In this document: piece by piece, positions 7,725 to 15,886 of the stretch
How the letters are laid out: each line of letters opens with the position of its first letter
Numbering within the stretch: the first letter of the stretch is position 1
DNA from: Shinella sp. PSBB067
GTDB taxonomy: Bacteria > Pseudomonadota > Alphaproteobacteria > Rhizobiales > Rhizobiaceae
Assembly (NCBI RefSeq): GCF_016839145.1
Contig: NZ_CP069304.1
Span: 558,001-622,000, forward strand
Direction of reading: 5' to 3'
DNA length: 64,000 nucleotides
Position numbers and translations under genes: made by a program
The notes under the pieces: model-generated
What the model saw: only the letters and a program-made list of their open reading frames with translations
Told to the model about the DNA's origin: nothing
The model's database searches: none

Positions 7725-9866
7725 ATGGATTTGAAGTCGTTGTCTCGCGATGAGCTCGAGCGGGAGGTCGCCCGGCTTCGCGGCCTGCAGGCCGACGCGG
7801 AAGCCGAAGGCATGCAGGCGGACGCGCTGCGCGCGCATGCGCGATACCGCGCCCTCTTCGAGGCGATCGACGACGGCTTCTGCATCATCGGCTTCATGGA
7901 CGGGCCGCATGGTCCCCTGAGCGACTATGTGCATGTGGAGGCCAATACCGGCTACGAGCGGCACACGGGAATTTCGGATATCGTCGGAAAGCGCCTGCGG
8001 GAGATCGAGCCGGCCAATGCCGATGTCTGGCTGGAAATCTATGGCGGCGTGCTTCGCACGGGCCAGCCGGTTCGTTTCGAGCAGGAATTCAAGGCTGTCG
8101 GTCGCTTCATCGAGGTCTCCGCCACCCGCATCGAGCCGGAATCCCTTTGCCAGGTCGCAGTGCTTTTCCGCGACGTCACGGCACGCAGGCTGGCCGAAGC
8201 GGCGCTTCGGGAAAGCGAGAGCCGCGCGCGCGACAACGTGCAGCGCGTCCAGCTCGCAATGGCTGCGGGCGCCATCATCGGCACATGGTTCTGGGATGTC
8301 CCGTCCGATCGGTTCACGGTCGATGAAGGTTTCGCCGCAGCCTTCGGCCTCGATCCGGAAAAAGGCCATACCGGCCTCAGCCTCGCCGATGTTACCGAGA
8401 CGGTTCATCCCGACGACCGCAAGCCGCTCGTCTCCGCCATCCGGAACGCGCTTTCGAAAGGCGGCGCCTATGCCCACCAGTTCCGCACGCGCAGGGCGGA
8501 CGGGAAATATTACTGGCTGGAGGCGAACGGACGCGTCGAGCACGGTCCCGACGGCAGGGCGCTGAAGTTTCCCGGCGTCGTGATCGACATCGAGGGCCGG
8601 CGCGCCGTCGAGGCCGAGCGCGACCGTGCGCTGGCGGCGTTGCGCGGCCTCAACGATACGCTGGAGCAGCGCGTCGAGGAACGGACGGCGGCGCTGATGC
8701 AAACCGAGGCGGCGCTTCGACAGGCCCAGAAGATGGAAGCCGTCGGCCAGTTGACCGGTGGCCTGGCGCATGACTTCAACAATATCCTCGCTGGCGTCAG
8801 CGGAAGCCTCGACCTGATGAAGACGCGCCTGGCGCAGGGGCGCATAGGCGAGATCGATCGCTATCTGGCCGGCGCTCAGGGGGCGGTGAAGCGCGCGGCG
8901 GCGCTGACCCAGCGCCTGCTTGCCTTTTCACGCCGGCAGACGCTCGATCCCAAGGCCTCCGACATCAACCGGATCGTGGCGGGCATGCAGGAGTTGATAA
9001 GCCGAAGCGTCGGGCCGGGCGTGGCGGTGGAAACCGTTGCCGCCGGCGGGCTTTGGATGGCGTTCGTGGATGTCGGCCAGCTTGAGAACGCGCTTTTGAA
9101 CCTGTGCATCAATGCCCGCGACGCCATGCCGGATGGCGGGCGCCTGACGATCGAGACAGGAAACCGCTGGCTTGACGAGCGGGCCGCGGCACAGCGGGGC
9201 GTGTCGCCGGGACAATACGTTTCCCTCTGCGTCAGCGACACGGGGGCCGGCATGTCCCCGGAGATCGTCGCCCGGGCCTTCGATCCGTTCTTTACCACCA
9301 AGCCGATCGGCCAGGGAACCGGCCTCGGGCTGTCGATGGTCTACGGCTTCGCCGGGCAGTCCGGCGGCGCGGTGCGCATATATTCGGAGGCCGGCAGGGG
9401 GACGATGGTCTGCATCTATCTCCCGCGCCATGCCGCAGAACAGCAGGACGAGGAACCGCCCTTGGAAAATGATGCCGTGCCGATGTCCGCCGCGCAGGAC
9501 ACCATCCTCGTCGTCGACGACGAGCCGCTCGTCAGGATGGTCGCTGTCGATATGCTGGAGGAGCTCGGCTATGTCGTGCTCGAGGCCGGCGACGGGCCTT
9601 CGGCGCTCAAGATCCTCGAAGCGCGCCCCGAAATCAGCCTTCTCGTCACCGATGTCGGCTTGCCGAACGGCATGAACGGCCGCCAGCTTGCCGATGTCGT
9701 CCGGGGAAAAAGGCCCGATCTCAACGTGCTTTTCGTCACGGGATATGCGGAGAACGCCGTGCTCAACCACGGTCATCTCGAGCGTGGCATGCAGGTCGTC
9801 ACGAAACCGTTCACCGCTGAAACGCTCGCGCGGCGCGTGAAGGATTTGATCGGCGGTGAAGCGTAG
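7725..9866 (+). CDS. PAS-PAS hybrid sensor histidine kinase with C-terminal receiver
   Basis: A 713-residue soluble protein. A short coiled N-terminus precedes a first PAS fold at about 35-165 and a second PAS/PAC at about 175-300 (HQFRTRRADGKYYWLE). A coiled coil (NDTLEQRVEERTAAL) leads into the HisKA motif GGLAHDFNN with the predicted phospho-acceptor at about His349. The HATPase domain follows (NARDAMPDGG, SDTGAGMSPE, GTGLGLSMVYG). The C-terminal receiver at about 590-710 has predicted Asp643 in VTDVGLPNG. I chose the ATG at 7725 because AAGGCAGG lies 8 bases upstream; the frame extends 27 codons further up. It lies 75 bases before a biliverdin-forming heme oxygenase and a bacteriophytochrome, so it may act in the same light phosphorelay. 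Its own stimulus is unknown. Confidence 0.9.
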   Translation: MDLKSLSRDELEREVARLRGLQADAEAEGMQADALRAHARYRALFEAIDDGFCIIGFMDGPHGPLSDYVHVEANTGYERHTGISDIVGKRLREIEPANADVWLEIYGGVLRTGQPVRFEQEFKAVGRFIEVSATRIEPESLCQVAVLFRDVTARRLAEAALRESESRARDNVQRVQLAMAAGAIIGTWFWDVPSDRFTVDEGFAAAFGLDPEKGHTGLSLADVTETVHPDDRKPLVSAIRNALSKGGAYAHQFRTRRADGKYYWLEANGRVEHGPDGRALKFPGVVIDIEGRRAVEAERDRALAALRGLNDTLEQRVEERTAALMQTEAALRQAQKMEAVGQLTGGLAHDFNNILAGVSGSLDLMKTRLAQGRIGEIDRYLAGAQGAVKRAAALTQRLLAFSRRQTLDPKASDINRIVAGMQELISRSVGPGVAVETVAAGGLWMAFVDVGQLENALLNLCINARDAMPDGGRLTIETGNRWLDERAAAQRGVSPGQYVSLCVSDTGAGMSPEIVARAFDPFFTTKPIGQGTGLGLSMVYGFAGQSGGAVRIYSEAGRGTMVCIYLPRHAAEQQDEEPPLENDAVPMSAAQDTILVVDDEPLVRMVAVDMLEELGYVVLEAGDGPSALKILEARPEISLLVTDVGLPNGMNGRQLADVVRGKRPDLNVLFVTGYAENAVLNHGHLERGMQVVTKPFTAETLARRVKDLIGGEA

Positions 9867-9941
9867 CCGCCACTTTTTGTCCTCAAGCCCCGGTTAACCC
9901 GATCCGGCAGGGCAATTTCCAGATCCCGATGAACGAGACCG

Positions 9942-10499
9942 ATGACCTACAGCAAAAGACGCTTTGAACTGAGAGACCGCACGCGCGACGGCCACGAACA
10001 ATTGGATGCAGCGGTGGGCGTGTTCGATACGCTGGCCTCCTATCGCCGCTATGTCGGCTTGCTGGGCGCGTTTCGCTCCACGATGGACGGGCAGGTGTCC
10101 GGCGCCGCCTGGCCCGCCGGATGGGACTGGCGGCCGACTGTCGTATCGGCAGCTTTGGCGCAGGATGCCGACGATCTCGGCCTGGCGGCAACGCGTCCCA
10201 TGAAGGCGGGTATCGACCTCGGCGAGCCGAGCGCGCTGCTCGGCGCCCTTTATGTGCTGGAGGGATCCACCCTAGGCGCGCGCGTGCTGCGCCAGCGCGC
10301 CGCCGCGCTCGGGATGCGGGACGACTTCGGCGCAAGACATCTCGCCCTTATGTCAAATGATATCGCGCAATGGCAGTCGTTCCTATTATTGTTGGACGAA
10401 GCTCGGGATTTCGATATCGAACGCGCGGCCGCGTCGGCCAACGAGGTCTTCGACCTCGCCCTGCGATGCTTTGAAAGTGATCGTGTTGTTTGCCAGTGA
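9942..10499 (+). CDS. bphO: Biliverdin-forming heme oxygenase (BphO-type)
   Basis: A 185-residue cytoplasmic enzyme of the bacterial heme oxygenase fold. It opens heme at a meso carbon to give biliverdin, the chromophore of bacteriophytochromes. His18 in RDRTRDGHEQLD is the expected proximal heme ligand, and LYVLEGSTLGARVL around residues 104-117 matches the distal helix stretch of the family. The next gene is a bacteriophytochrome whose start lies inside the end of this gene (overlap of about 23 bases), so enzyme and photoreceptor are made together. This pairing is well known and supports the call strongly. Confidence 0.9.
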   Translation: MTYSKRRFELRDRTRDGHEQLDAAVGVFDTLASYRRYVGLLGAFRSTMDGQVSGAAWPAGWDWRPTVVSAALAQDADDLGLAATRPMKAGIDLGEPSALLGALYVLEGSTLGARVLRQRAAALGMRDDFGARHLALMSNDIAQWQSFLLLLDEARDFDIERAAASANEVFDLALRCFESDRVVCQ

Positions 10500-13026
10500 C
10501 CGTGTAAACCTCAGCACCTGCGACCGGGAGCCGATCCACATCCCCGGCACCATCCAGCCGCATGGCTGCCTTCTCGCCTGCGACATCAGCCTGTCGAGGA
10601 TCGAGCGTGCCTCCGCGAATGCGGCCGGCATCCTGGGTCATCCGGGAGGGCTTGTCGGTCGCGCCATCGCGGACGTCCTGGGCGCGAAACTGCTGCACGA
10701 CCTGCGCAACGCAATGGCTGCGACCAGCTCGGCGTCACGGCCCGCGCTCATGCTGGACGTCACCATCGGCGAACGCGTGCTGGACATCGCCATCCATCAC
10801 TACAGGTCCGCGGTCATCATCGAGTTCGAGCCGGCGCCCTCCATCGGCCAGCCCCTGCATATCGCCCGCGAGATGATCGGCCGGATCAGCGATGTCACCG
10901 AGGTCGAACGCCTTGTGCAGCGCGCGGGGCGGATCGTTGCCGGCGCCACCGGCTACGACCGCGTGATGGTCTACCGCTTCGAGCACGACGGTTCGGGAAA
11001 AGTGGTGAGCGAAACCAGGCGGGCGGACCTGGAGAGCTTTCTCGGGCAGTATTTTCCGGCGAGCGACATCCCCCAGCAGGCGCGTGCGCTCTACCTGAAG
11101 AACACGATCCGCGTCATTGCCGACGCAAGCGGCAGCCGCGTTCCGGTCGAACCGGTGCTGGATGCATCGGGCGAACCGCTCGACCTCAGCTTCGCGCATC
11201 TGCGCAGCGTGTCGCCCATCCATTGCGAATATCTGCGCAACATGGGGGTTGCCGCCTCCATGTCCATCTCGATCGTTCTCGACGGCCAGCTCTGGGGCCT
11301 GATCGCCTGCCACCACTATTCGCCGCGCGTGCTGCCCATGGCGCAGCGCGTCGCCATGGAGATCTTCGGCGAGTTTTTCTCCCTCCATCTGAAATCGCTG
11401 AAGGAGCGCCGGCGCGTGGCGGCAGTTGCCGGCACCCGCGAGGCGCTCGATCGCTTCCTTATCCTTTCGTCCCATCACGAGGATGTCGGCGAACTGCTGC
11501 GGCAGAGCCTTCACGAGTTTTCCAGCCTGCTTCCCAACGACGGTATCGGCGTGATGTTCGATGGGCGGTGGATCGGCATCGGCGTCACGCCGCCGGATAA
11601 CGCGCTGCCCGCTCTTCTCGATTTCGTGCAGGGCGTCGGGGAGGGCCGCATCTGGGCGACCCATGCCCTGTCGCAGAAGATGCCGGAGGCTGCGGCCTAT
11701 AGCGACCGTGTTTCCGGCGTCCTTGCCGTTCCGCTTTCGCAGACGGGATCGGACTGCCTTCTCTTCTTCCGCAAGGAACTCGTCCAGACCCTCGACTGGG
11801 CGGGCAACCCGGACAAGACCTACGAGGTCGGGCCGCTCGGCGACCGGCTCACGCCGCGCAAGAGCTTTGCGATCTGGAAGGAGACGGTCAAGGCGCAGGC
11901 CCAGTCCTGGACCGAGTCCGAACGGGAGATCGCCGAGATCATCCGTGTCGCGATCGTCGAGATCGTGCTCCGGCAGAACGAGCTGATGGCCGACGAAAGG
12001 CGCAAGTCCGAAGTGCGCCAGCGCATGCTGAACCAGGAACTGAGCCATCGGGTGAAAAACATCCTGGCGGTCATAAAGTCCCTGGTGACGAGCCCCCAGC
12101 ATCACAAGAGCACGCTGGAGGCGTATGTCGCGACCCTGCAGGGCCGGATCGAAGCCCTGTCCATCGCGCATGACCAGGTGGTCCGCGGCGATGGCGGCGG
12201 CATACTCGCCGAGCTCCTGGAAGCCGAGCTCCAGCCCTACCGGGCCAAGGCATCCACGGTCGCTCTCGACGGGCCGCCGGTCTGGCTGGACAGCCGCGCG
12301 TTCTCCGTCATGGCGCTGGTCTTCCATGAACTTGCGACCAATGCCGCCAAATATGGTGCGCTCTCCGTGCCGACGGGCGAGGTGGCGATCACATGGGAGA
12401 TGACGGACACGGGCCTATGCCAGATCGTCTGGCGCGAGCGGGGCGGCCCCCTCGTCAGCGTTCCCGCCCGCAGCGGCTTCGGCAGCGCGCTGATCGATCG
12501 CAGCGTTCCCTATGACCTCGGTGGCGAAAGCATCATCCGGTTCGAGCCTTCGGGGCTCGTGGCGACCTTCAGAATTCCGCCGGCGCATGTGAAGCTGACG
12601 TCATCGAAACCAAGGACGACGGCGCAGGCGGCGGTGCGCGCGCCTGCCCCGGCGAACGCATTGGGCGCAGCCGATCCTTCCGTCCTCATTCTGGAAGACC
12701 AGATCCTGATCGCCCTCGATCTCGAGGCCATGCTCGCGGATGAAGGCCTGTCGAGAGTGATCACCACCAGCTCTGCCCGCCAGGCGATGGCCCAGATCGA
12801 AGTGCAGGCGCCGGAACTTGCCATCCTCGATATCAATCTGGGGCCGACCACGTCCTTCTCCGTGGCGGCCGAGCTCCGCAAACGTGCCGTTCCCTTCGTC
12901 TTTGCGACCGGTTACGGCGAAAATGCGCAGCTTCCGGAGGAACTCGCCGGCGTGCCCATCGTGCGCAAGCCCTACAGCAGCAACACGATCGTTTCCGCCC
13001 TCACGGCGCTCCTGCAAGGGCGATAG
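10477..13026 (+). CDS. bphP: Bacteriophytochrome with HWE histidine kinase and receiver domain
   Basis: About 849 residues. The biliverdin-attachment Cys is at about residue 15 (STCDREPIHIPG), followed by PAS. The GAF domain has the phytochrome hallmarks FPASDIPQQARALY and PIHCEYLRNMGV. The PHY domain carries the tongue motif PRKSF near WKE. The kinase motif LSHRVKNILAV carries the predicted phospho-His at about 524. HELATNAAKYGAL and WRE are the HWE-family signature. A C-terminal receiver has predicted Asp785 (AILDINLGP). The protein should photoconvert between red- and far-red-absorbing states and signal by phosphotransfer. Possible starts are GTG 10477, GTG 10483 or TTG 10486, all overlapping the heme oxygenase gene; the first is used here. 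No separate output regulator is adjacent. Confidence 0.93.
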   Translation: MIVLFASDRVNLSTCDREPIHIPGTIQPHGCLLACDISLSRIERASANAAGILGHPGGLVGRAIADVLGAKLLHDLRNAMAATSSASRPALMLDVTIGERVLDIAIHHYRSAVIIEFEPAPSIGQPLHIAREMIGRISDVTEVERLVQRAGRIVAGATGYDRVMVYRFEHDGSGKVVSETRRADLESFLGQYFPASDIPQQARALYLKNTIRVIADASGSRVPVEPVLDASGEPLDLSFAHLRSVSPIHCEYLRNMGVAASMSISIVLDGQLWGLIACHHYSPRVLPMAQRVAMEIFGEFFSLHLKSLKERRRVAAVAGTREALDRFLILSSHHEDVGELLRQSLHEFSSLLPNDGIGVMFDGRWIGIGVTPPDNALPALLDFVQGVGEGRIWATHALSQKMPEAAAYSDRVSGVLAVPLSQTGSDCLLFFRKELVQTLDWAGNPDKTYEVGPLGDRLTPRKSFAIWKETVKAQAQSWTESEREIAEIIRVAIVEIVLRQNELMADERRKSEVRQRMLNQELSHRVKNILAVIKSLVTSPQHHKSTLEAYVATLQGRIEALSIAHDQVVRGDGGGILAELLEAELQPYRAKASTVALDGPPVWLDSRAFSVMALVFHELATNAAKYGALSVPTGEVAITWEMTDTGLCQIVWRERGGPLVSVPARSGFGSALIDRSVPYDLGGESIIRFEPSGLVATFRIPPAHVKLTSSKPRTTAQAAVRAPAPANALGAADPSVLILEDQILIALDLEAMLADEGLSRVITTSSARQAMAQIEVQAPELAILDINLGPTTSFSVAAELRKRAVPFVFATGYGENAQLPEELAGVPIVRKPYSSNTIVSALTALLQGR

Positions 13027-13084
13027 GATCGCGTGCCTGCAAGTCGCGGGAAGCGGCGGACAGGGCTCGCCTGCGTTGTAGGAT

Positions 13085-13096
13085 AATCAGACAATC
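13085..13096 (+). promoter_or_regulatory. Copy of the GntR-locus operator-like motif at the 3' end of the regulator gene
   Basis: AATCAGACAATC here is identical to the reverse complement of 13859-13870, and shares ten bases with 14084-14093 in the divergent promoter. It overlaps the stop codon of the minus-strand GntR gene. It could be an auxiliary operator allowing looping, or a chance match. Confidence 0.4.
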
Positions 13097-13790
13097 ACCC
13101 CTGCGTCGCGTCCGCCGGCGGGTTGTCGCGCAGGTAGGCGAGGGCGACCTTGGCGGCCATGTCGATATGGTGCTTGCAGGCGGCCGCGGCGCGTGGCCCG
13201 TTTCGCTGGAGGATCGCGTCGGCGATCTCCTTGATCTCGGCGATGCTGTGGCGAAGGCGGCCCGGCTGGGTCATGGTGGTCATGCGCAAGAGGTTGATCC
13301 GGTTGTGCAGCGACGTCAGCATCTGGCGCACGAACACGTTCTTGCTGCCGTCCATGAGACAGTCGTAGAAGGCGTTCTTCGCCTCGATCAGCCGGCTTCC
13401 CACGCCGCTTTCGGCCGCGGCCTCGAATTCGGTGACCGCCGCCTGCAGCGTGGCCATGTCCTCATAGGTGCCGTTCTCGGCAAACTGCTGGCCTGCGAAG
13501 CTTTCCAGCAATGCGCGCACCGTATAGAGCTGCGCCGCCTCGTCGTAGGTGATGGTGCTGACGACGGGGCCCTTGTGCGGGTAGCTGGTGATCAGCCCTT
13601 CCGCCTCGAGCTGCCGCAGCGCCTCGCGAACGGAGGTCCGCCCGACGCCGATCATTTCGCAGAGCTCGCGCTCGACGAGCCTTTGGCCGGGTTTGAAACG
13701 GCCATTGGCGATGGCCTGCCTGATCCTGTCTTCCACCTGTATCCGCAGTGACGCGCTCTGTCGTGCAATCTGCAGTTCCGAATCTGCCAT
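13095..13790 (-). CDS. GntR-family (FadR subfamily, FCD domain) transcriptional regulator
   Basis: 231 residues. The N-terminal winged helix-turn-helix spans about 15-80 (ELCEMIGVGRTSVREALRQL). The all-helical FCD ligand-binding domain spans about 85-215, with the family's metal or ligand residues plausibly among Asp, His and the C-terminal CKHHID. It is transcribed away from the catabolic operon starting at 14133 and most likely represses it until the substrate or an intermediate binds. Operator-like TCAGACAATC motifs occur in the divergent promoter, upstream of its own start and at its 3' end, consistent with autoregulation. A minus-strand promoter candidate (TTGAAT, 18 bases, TAGTAT) lies at 13817-13846. 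Confidence 0.92.
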   Translation of the reverse strand: MADSELQIARQSASLRIQVEDRIRQAIANGRFKPGQRLVERELCEMIGVGRTSVREALRQLEAEGLITSYPHKGPVVSTITYDEAAQLYTVRALLESFAGQQFAENGTYEDMATLQAAVTEFEAAAESGVGSRLIEAKNAFYDCLMDGSKNVFVRQMLTSLHNRINLLRMTTMTQPGRLRHSIAEIKEIADAILQRNGPRAAAACKHHIDMAAKVALAYLRDNPPADATQG

Positions 13791-13816
13791 TGTCAGTCCT
13801 GTGTCGTTGTCGCCCC

Positions 13817-13846
13817 ATACTAATCAGCCTTGCCGATCGAATTCAA
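13817..13846 (-). promoter_or_regulatory. Candidate promoter of the GntR regulator gene
   Basis: Read on the minus strand, TTGAAT (13841-13846) and TAGTAT (13817-13822) are separated by 18 bases, about 27 bases upstream of the start codon. The operator-like motif 13859-13870 lies just upstream of the -35. Confidence 0.4.
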
Positions 13847-13858
13847 GCGAAGCGGTAC

Positions 13859-13870
13859 GATTGTCTGATT
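13859..13870 (-). promoter_or_regulatory. Operator-like motif upstream of the GntR gene
   Basis: GATTGTCTGATT is the exact reverse complement of AATCAGACAATC at 13085-13096. It matches one side of the 11-bp palindrome TTGTC-A-GACAA at 14081-14091, as expected for a FadR-type regulator that controls its own gene. Confidence 0.5.
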
Positions 13871-14072
13871 CAAAGCTAATGCGAGTCGCGGGCCGGTGCA
13901 AGGCCGTCACAAATGCGCGGTTGCAGGCGTCCGCATGGCGGAAAAACTCGGCAGGTTTGTATGATGCTGTTTTTGCGGCAATAATCGAGATTTCGTGTTG
14001 CAATTTCCGCCTCGCGCCTGCTGATTTCACGGCTGCGGCCTCGGCAGGAGGGGGTGTCGCCCAAATTTTTCT

Positions 14073-14102
14073 TTGACAGTTTGTCAGACAATCTGCTAAT
14101 CA
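14073..14102 (+). promoter_or_regulatory. Promoter of the 14133-26080 catabolic operon with embedded operator
   Basis: A consensus -35 TTGACA (14073-14078) stands 18 bases from a -10-like TAATCA (14097-14102). The spacer contains TTGTCAGACAA (14081-14091), a perfect 11-bp palindrome around a central A. A protein bound there would block RNA polymerase, so repression by the divergent GntR regulator is the simplest reading. Confidence 0.6.
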
Positions 14103-14132
14103 GAATTCCAGCAGCAGGGAGGACTGGTTTTG

Positions 14133-15011
14133 ATGCAGACGGCAACGCGTATCGCCTTTATCGGGCTTGGACAGATGGGTTTGCCGATGGCGACCAATCT
14201 GCTGAAGGCCGGCTACGAGGTTGCCGGCTTCGACCTGTCCGCGGACGCCCTGCAGAAACTGGTAGACGAGGGCGGTCAGGCCGCGAAGAGCGCCGCCGAT
14301 GCCATGGCGGGCAGCGACGTCATCATCACCATGCTGTCCAACGGCAAGGTCGTCCGCAATGTCCTCACCGAGGGCGAGGCCTACCGCCATGCGCCGAGGG
14401 GCGCGCTCCTTCTTGAAATGAGTTCTTCCGCGCCGGAGGAAACCCGATCGCTGGCGCAGGCCGTTTCCGGTCATCTGCGCGTGGTGGATGCCCCGGTATC
14501 GGGCGGTGTCAAGCGCGCCGTCGATGGCACGCTCGCGGTCATGGCAGGCGGCGCCGACGCCGATTTCTCGGCCGCCAGGCCGGTGCTCGAAGCCATGTCG
14601 GCCAGGATCTTCCATTGCGGCCCGGTCGGTGCCGGCCATGCGATGAAGGCGATCAACAACTATGTTTCGGGCGCCGGCGTCATCGCGGCCGTGGAGGCCG
14701 TCCTGCTGGGCAATGCCTTCGGGCTGGACGAGGCGAAGGTCGTCGAGGTGCTCAACGCATCCAGCGGAAAGAACAACGCCACGGAGGTCAAGATGAACCA
14801 GTTCATCCTCTCCGGCACCTTCGGTTCGGGCTTTGCGCTCGGGCTGATGGCGAAGGACATCCGCACCGCGGCCAATCTTTCGGTTTCTCTCGGGCTCAGT
14901 CAGCAGGGGCTGACGCAGACCGCCGATCTCTGGGACGATGCGGCGCGCACGCTCGGCGGCGCCGTCGATCACACCCGCTTCTACGATTATCTCAAAAGGC
15001 AGGTCGGCTAG
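14133..15011 (+). CDS. NAD(P)-dependent beta-hydroxyacid dehydrogenase (GarR/MmsB-like)
   Basis: A 292-residue member of the 3-hydroxyisobutyrate / tartronate-semialdehyde reductase family. It oxidises a beta-hydroxyacid, or reduces the semialdehyde, with NAD(P). The N-terminal Rossmann motif is FIGLGQMGLPMATNLL at about 8-23, and the catalytic Lys lies in GHAMKAINNY at about 167-176. The substrate-binding motif APVSGGVKRA is also present. The ATG at 14133 follows CAGGGAGG. It is first in a long operon with a semialdehyde dehydrogenase and a GMC oxidoreductase, which fits oxidation of a hydroxylated acid or sugar derivative. The exact substrate is undetermined. Confidence 0.88.
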   Translation: MQTATRIAFIGLGQMGLPMATNLLKAGYEVAGFDLSADALQKLVDEGGQAAKSAADAMAGSDVIITMLSNGKVVRNVLTEGEAYRHAPRGALLLEMSSSAPEETRSLAQAVSGHLRVVDAPVSGGVKRAVDGTLAVMAGGADADFSAARPVLEAMSARIFHCGPVGAGHAMKAINNYVSGAGVIAAVEAVLLGNAFGLDEAKVVEVLNASSGKNNATEVKMNQFILSGTFGSGFALGLMAKDIRTAANLSVSLGLSQQGLTQTADLWDDAARTLGGAVDHTRFYDYLKRQVG

Positions 15012-15050
15012 CCTCGGCCAGCCGGAAAACACCTAAACGGAGGAACAGGC

Positions 15051-15479
15051 ATGCCAAACGGGGCGGGCGATGATCGCCACTTCGAAGGGGAAGGCGCGCG
15101 CGAACGCAGCGAAGCGTTCGACCGCGGTCTGAAGACGCGGCGCGAGGTGCTGGGAGATTCCTACGTGGATGCCTCCCTGGACAAGGCCACCGCCTTCAGC
15201 TGGCCGATGCAGAAGCTGGTCACCGAATATTGCTGGGACGAGATCTGGAACCGCCCGGGCCTCGGCCGCCGCGAGCGATCGATCCTCAACCTCGGCATGA
15301 TCTCGGCCCTCAACCGCCAGCACGAGCTTCGCACCCATGTCCGCGGTGCGCTGAACAACGGCCTCAGCCGCGACGAGATCACCGAAATCTTCCTTCAGGT
15401 CGCCATCTATTGCGGCGTGCCGGCGGCGATCGACAGCTTCAGAAGCGCCCAGCAGGTTCTCGACGAGCTGAGCGAATAA
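15051..15479 (+). CDS. Carboxymuconolactone decarboxylase family protein (PcaC-like)
   Basis: A 142-residue small helical protein. Its length and motifs (RPGLGRRERSILNLGMI, LRTHVRGALNNGLSRDEI, YCGVPAAIDSF) match the 4-carboxymuconolactone decarboxylase branch rather than the peroxidase AhpD branch, since there is no CxxC pair. Homologues remove CO2 from a lactone acid, but many members have other or unknown roles. The gene follows the dehydrogenase by 39 bases with an AGGAAC ribosome site. With the alpha/beta hydrolase two genes downstream it forms a pair reminiscent of PcaC/PcaD of the beta-ketoadipate pathway, though no aromatic-ring genes are present. Confidence 0.8.
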   Translation: MPNGAGDDRHFEGEGARERSEAFDRGLKTRREVLGDSYVDASLDKATAFSWPMQKLVTEYCWDEIWNRPGLGRRERSILNLGMISALNRQHELRTHVRGALNNGLSRDEITEIFLQVAIYCGVPAAIDSFRSAQQVLDELSE

Positions 15480-15500
15480 GCGAAGAGGGAGGAGACCATC

Positions 15501-15884
15501 ATGAAGAGAATCGACAGATCGGCATTCGCCGAGATCGCGCGCGGCGACTTCGAGTTCACCCACGAGACCCGCTACCTGACCGGCGTCATCCGCCTTGATT
15601 TCGGCGGCGAGTCCTGGGCGCTCAGCTTCGCCAATGGTGCGCTCGCGGGCATCACCGACGGCACGCTCGTGCCGGATGCGGAAGCCAACATCATCGTCGG
15701 CGGAGGCGCCGACCAGTGGCATGAGCTCCTGCAGTCGAAGCCGCGTCCCTTCTACCAGTGCATCCAGTCGGCCGCGGTCAAGCACGGCATGAGGATCAAC
15801 GTCGCCAACGAGACCTTCGCCTACCTGCCCGCACTCAACCGCATGACGACGCTGCTGCGCCAGCTTTACAACGGGAAGGCTTGA
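15501..15884 (+). CDS. Small SCP2-like protein of unknown function
   Basis: A 127-residue soluble protein without a signal peptide. Features such as FGGESWALSFANGALAGI, followed by DAEANIIVGGGADQWHELL and a C-terminal helix, resemble the sterol-carrier-protein-2 fold that holds hydrophobic ligands, but the match is weak by eye. GGGAGGAGA precedes the start, and the next gene begins two bases after the stop, so the protein belongs to the catabolic operon. It could bind a hydrophobic or aromatic substrate for the adjacent hydrolase. No catalytic residues are evident. Confidence 0.6.
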   Translation: MKRIDRSAFAEIARGDFEFTHETRYLTGVIRLDFGGESWALSFANGALAGITDGTLVPDAEANIIVGGGADQWHELLQSKPRPFYQCIQSAAVKHGMRINVANETFAYLPALNRMTTLLRQLYNGKA

Positions 15885-15886
15885 TC

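Noticed and set aside
7337..7897. Minus-strand open frame of 186 residues across the intergenic region
   Set aside because: It overlaps the start of the hybrid kinase, is Arg/Pro/Ala-rich and has no domain or ribosome site.
13588..14076. Plus-strand frames in the GntR divergent region
   Set aside because: They cover the antisense of the regulator and its promoter and lack any family feature.
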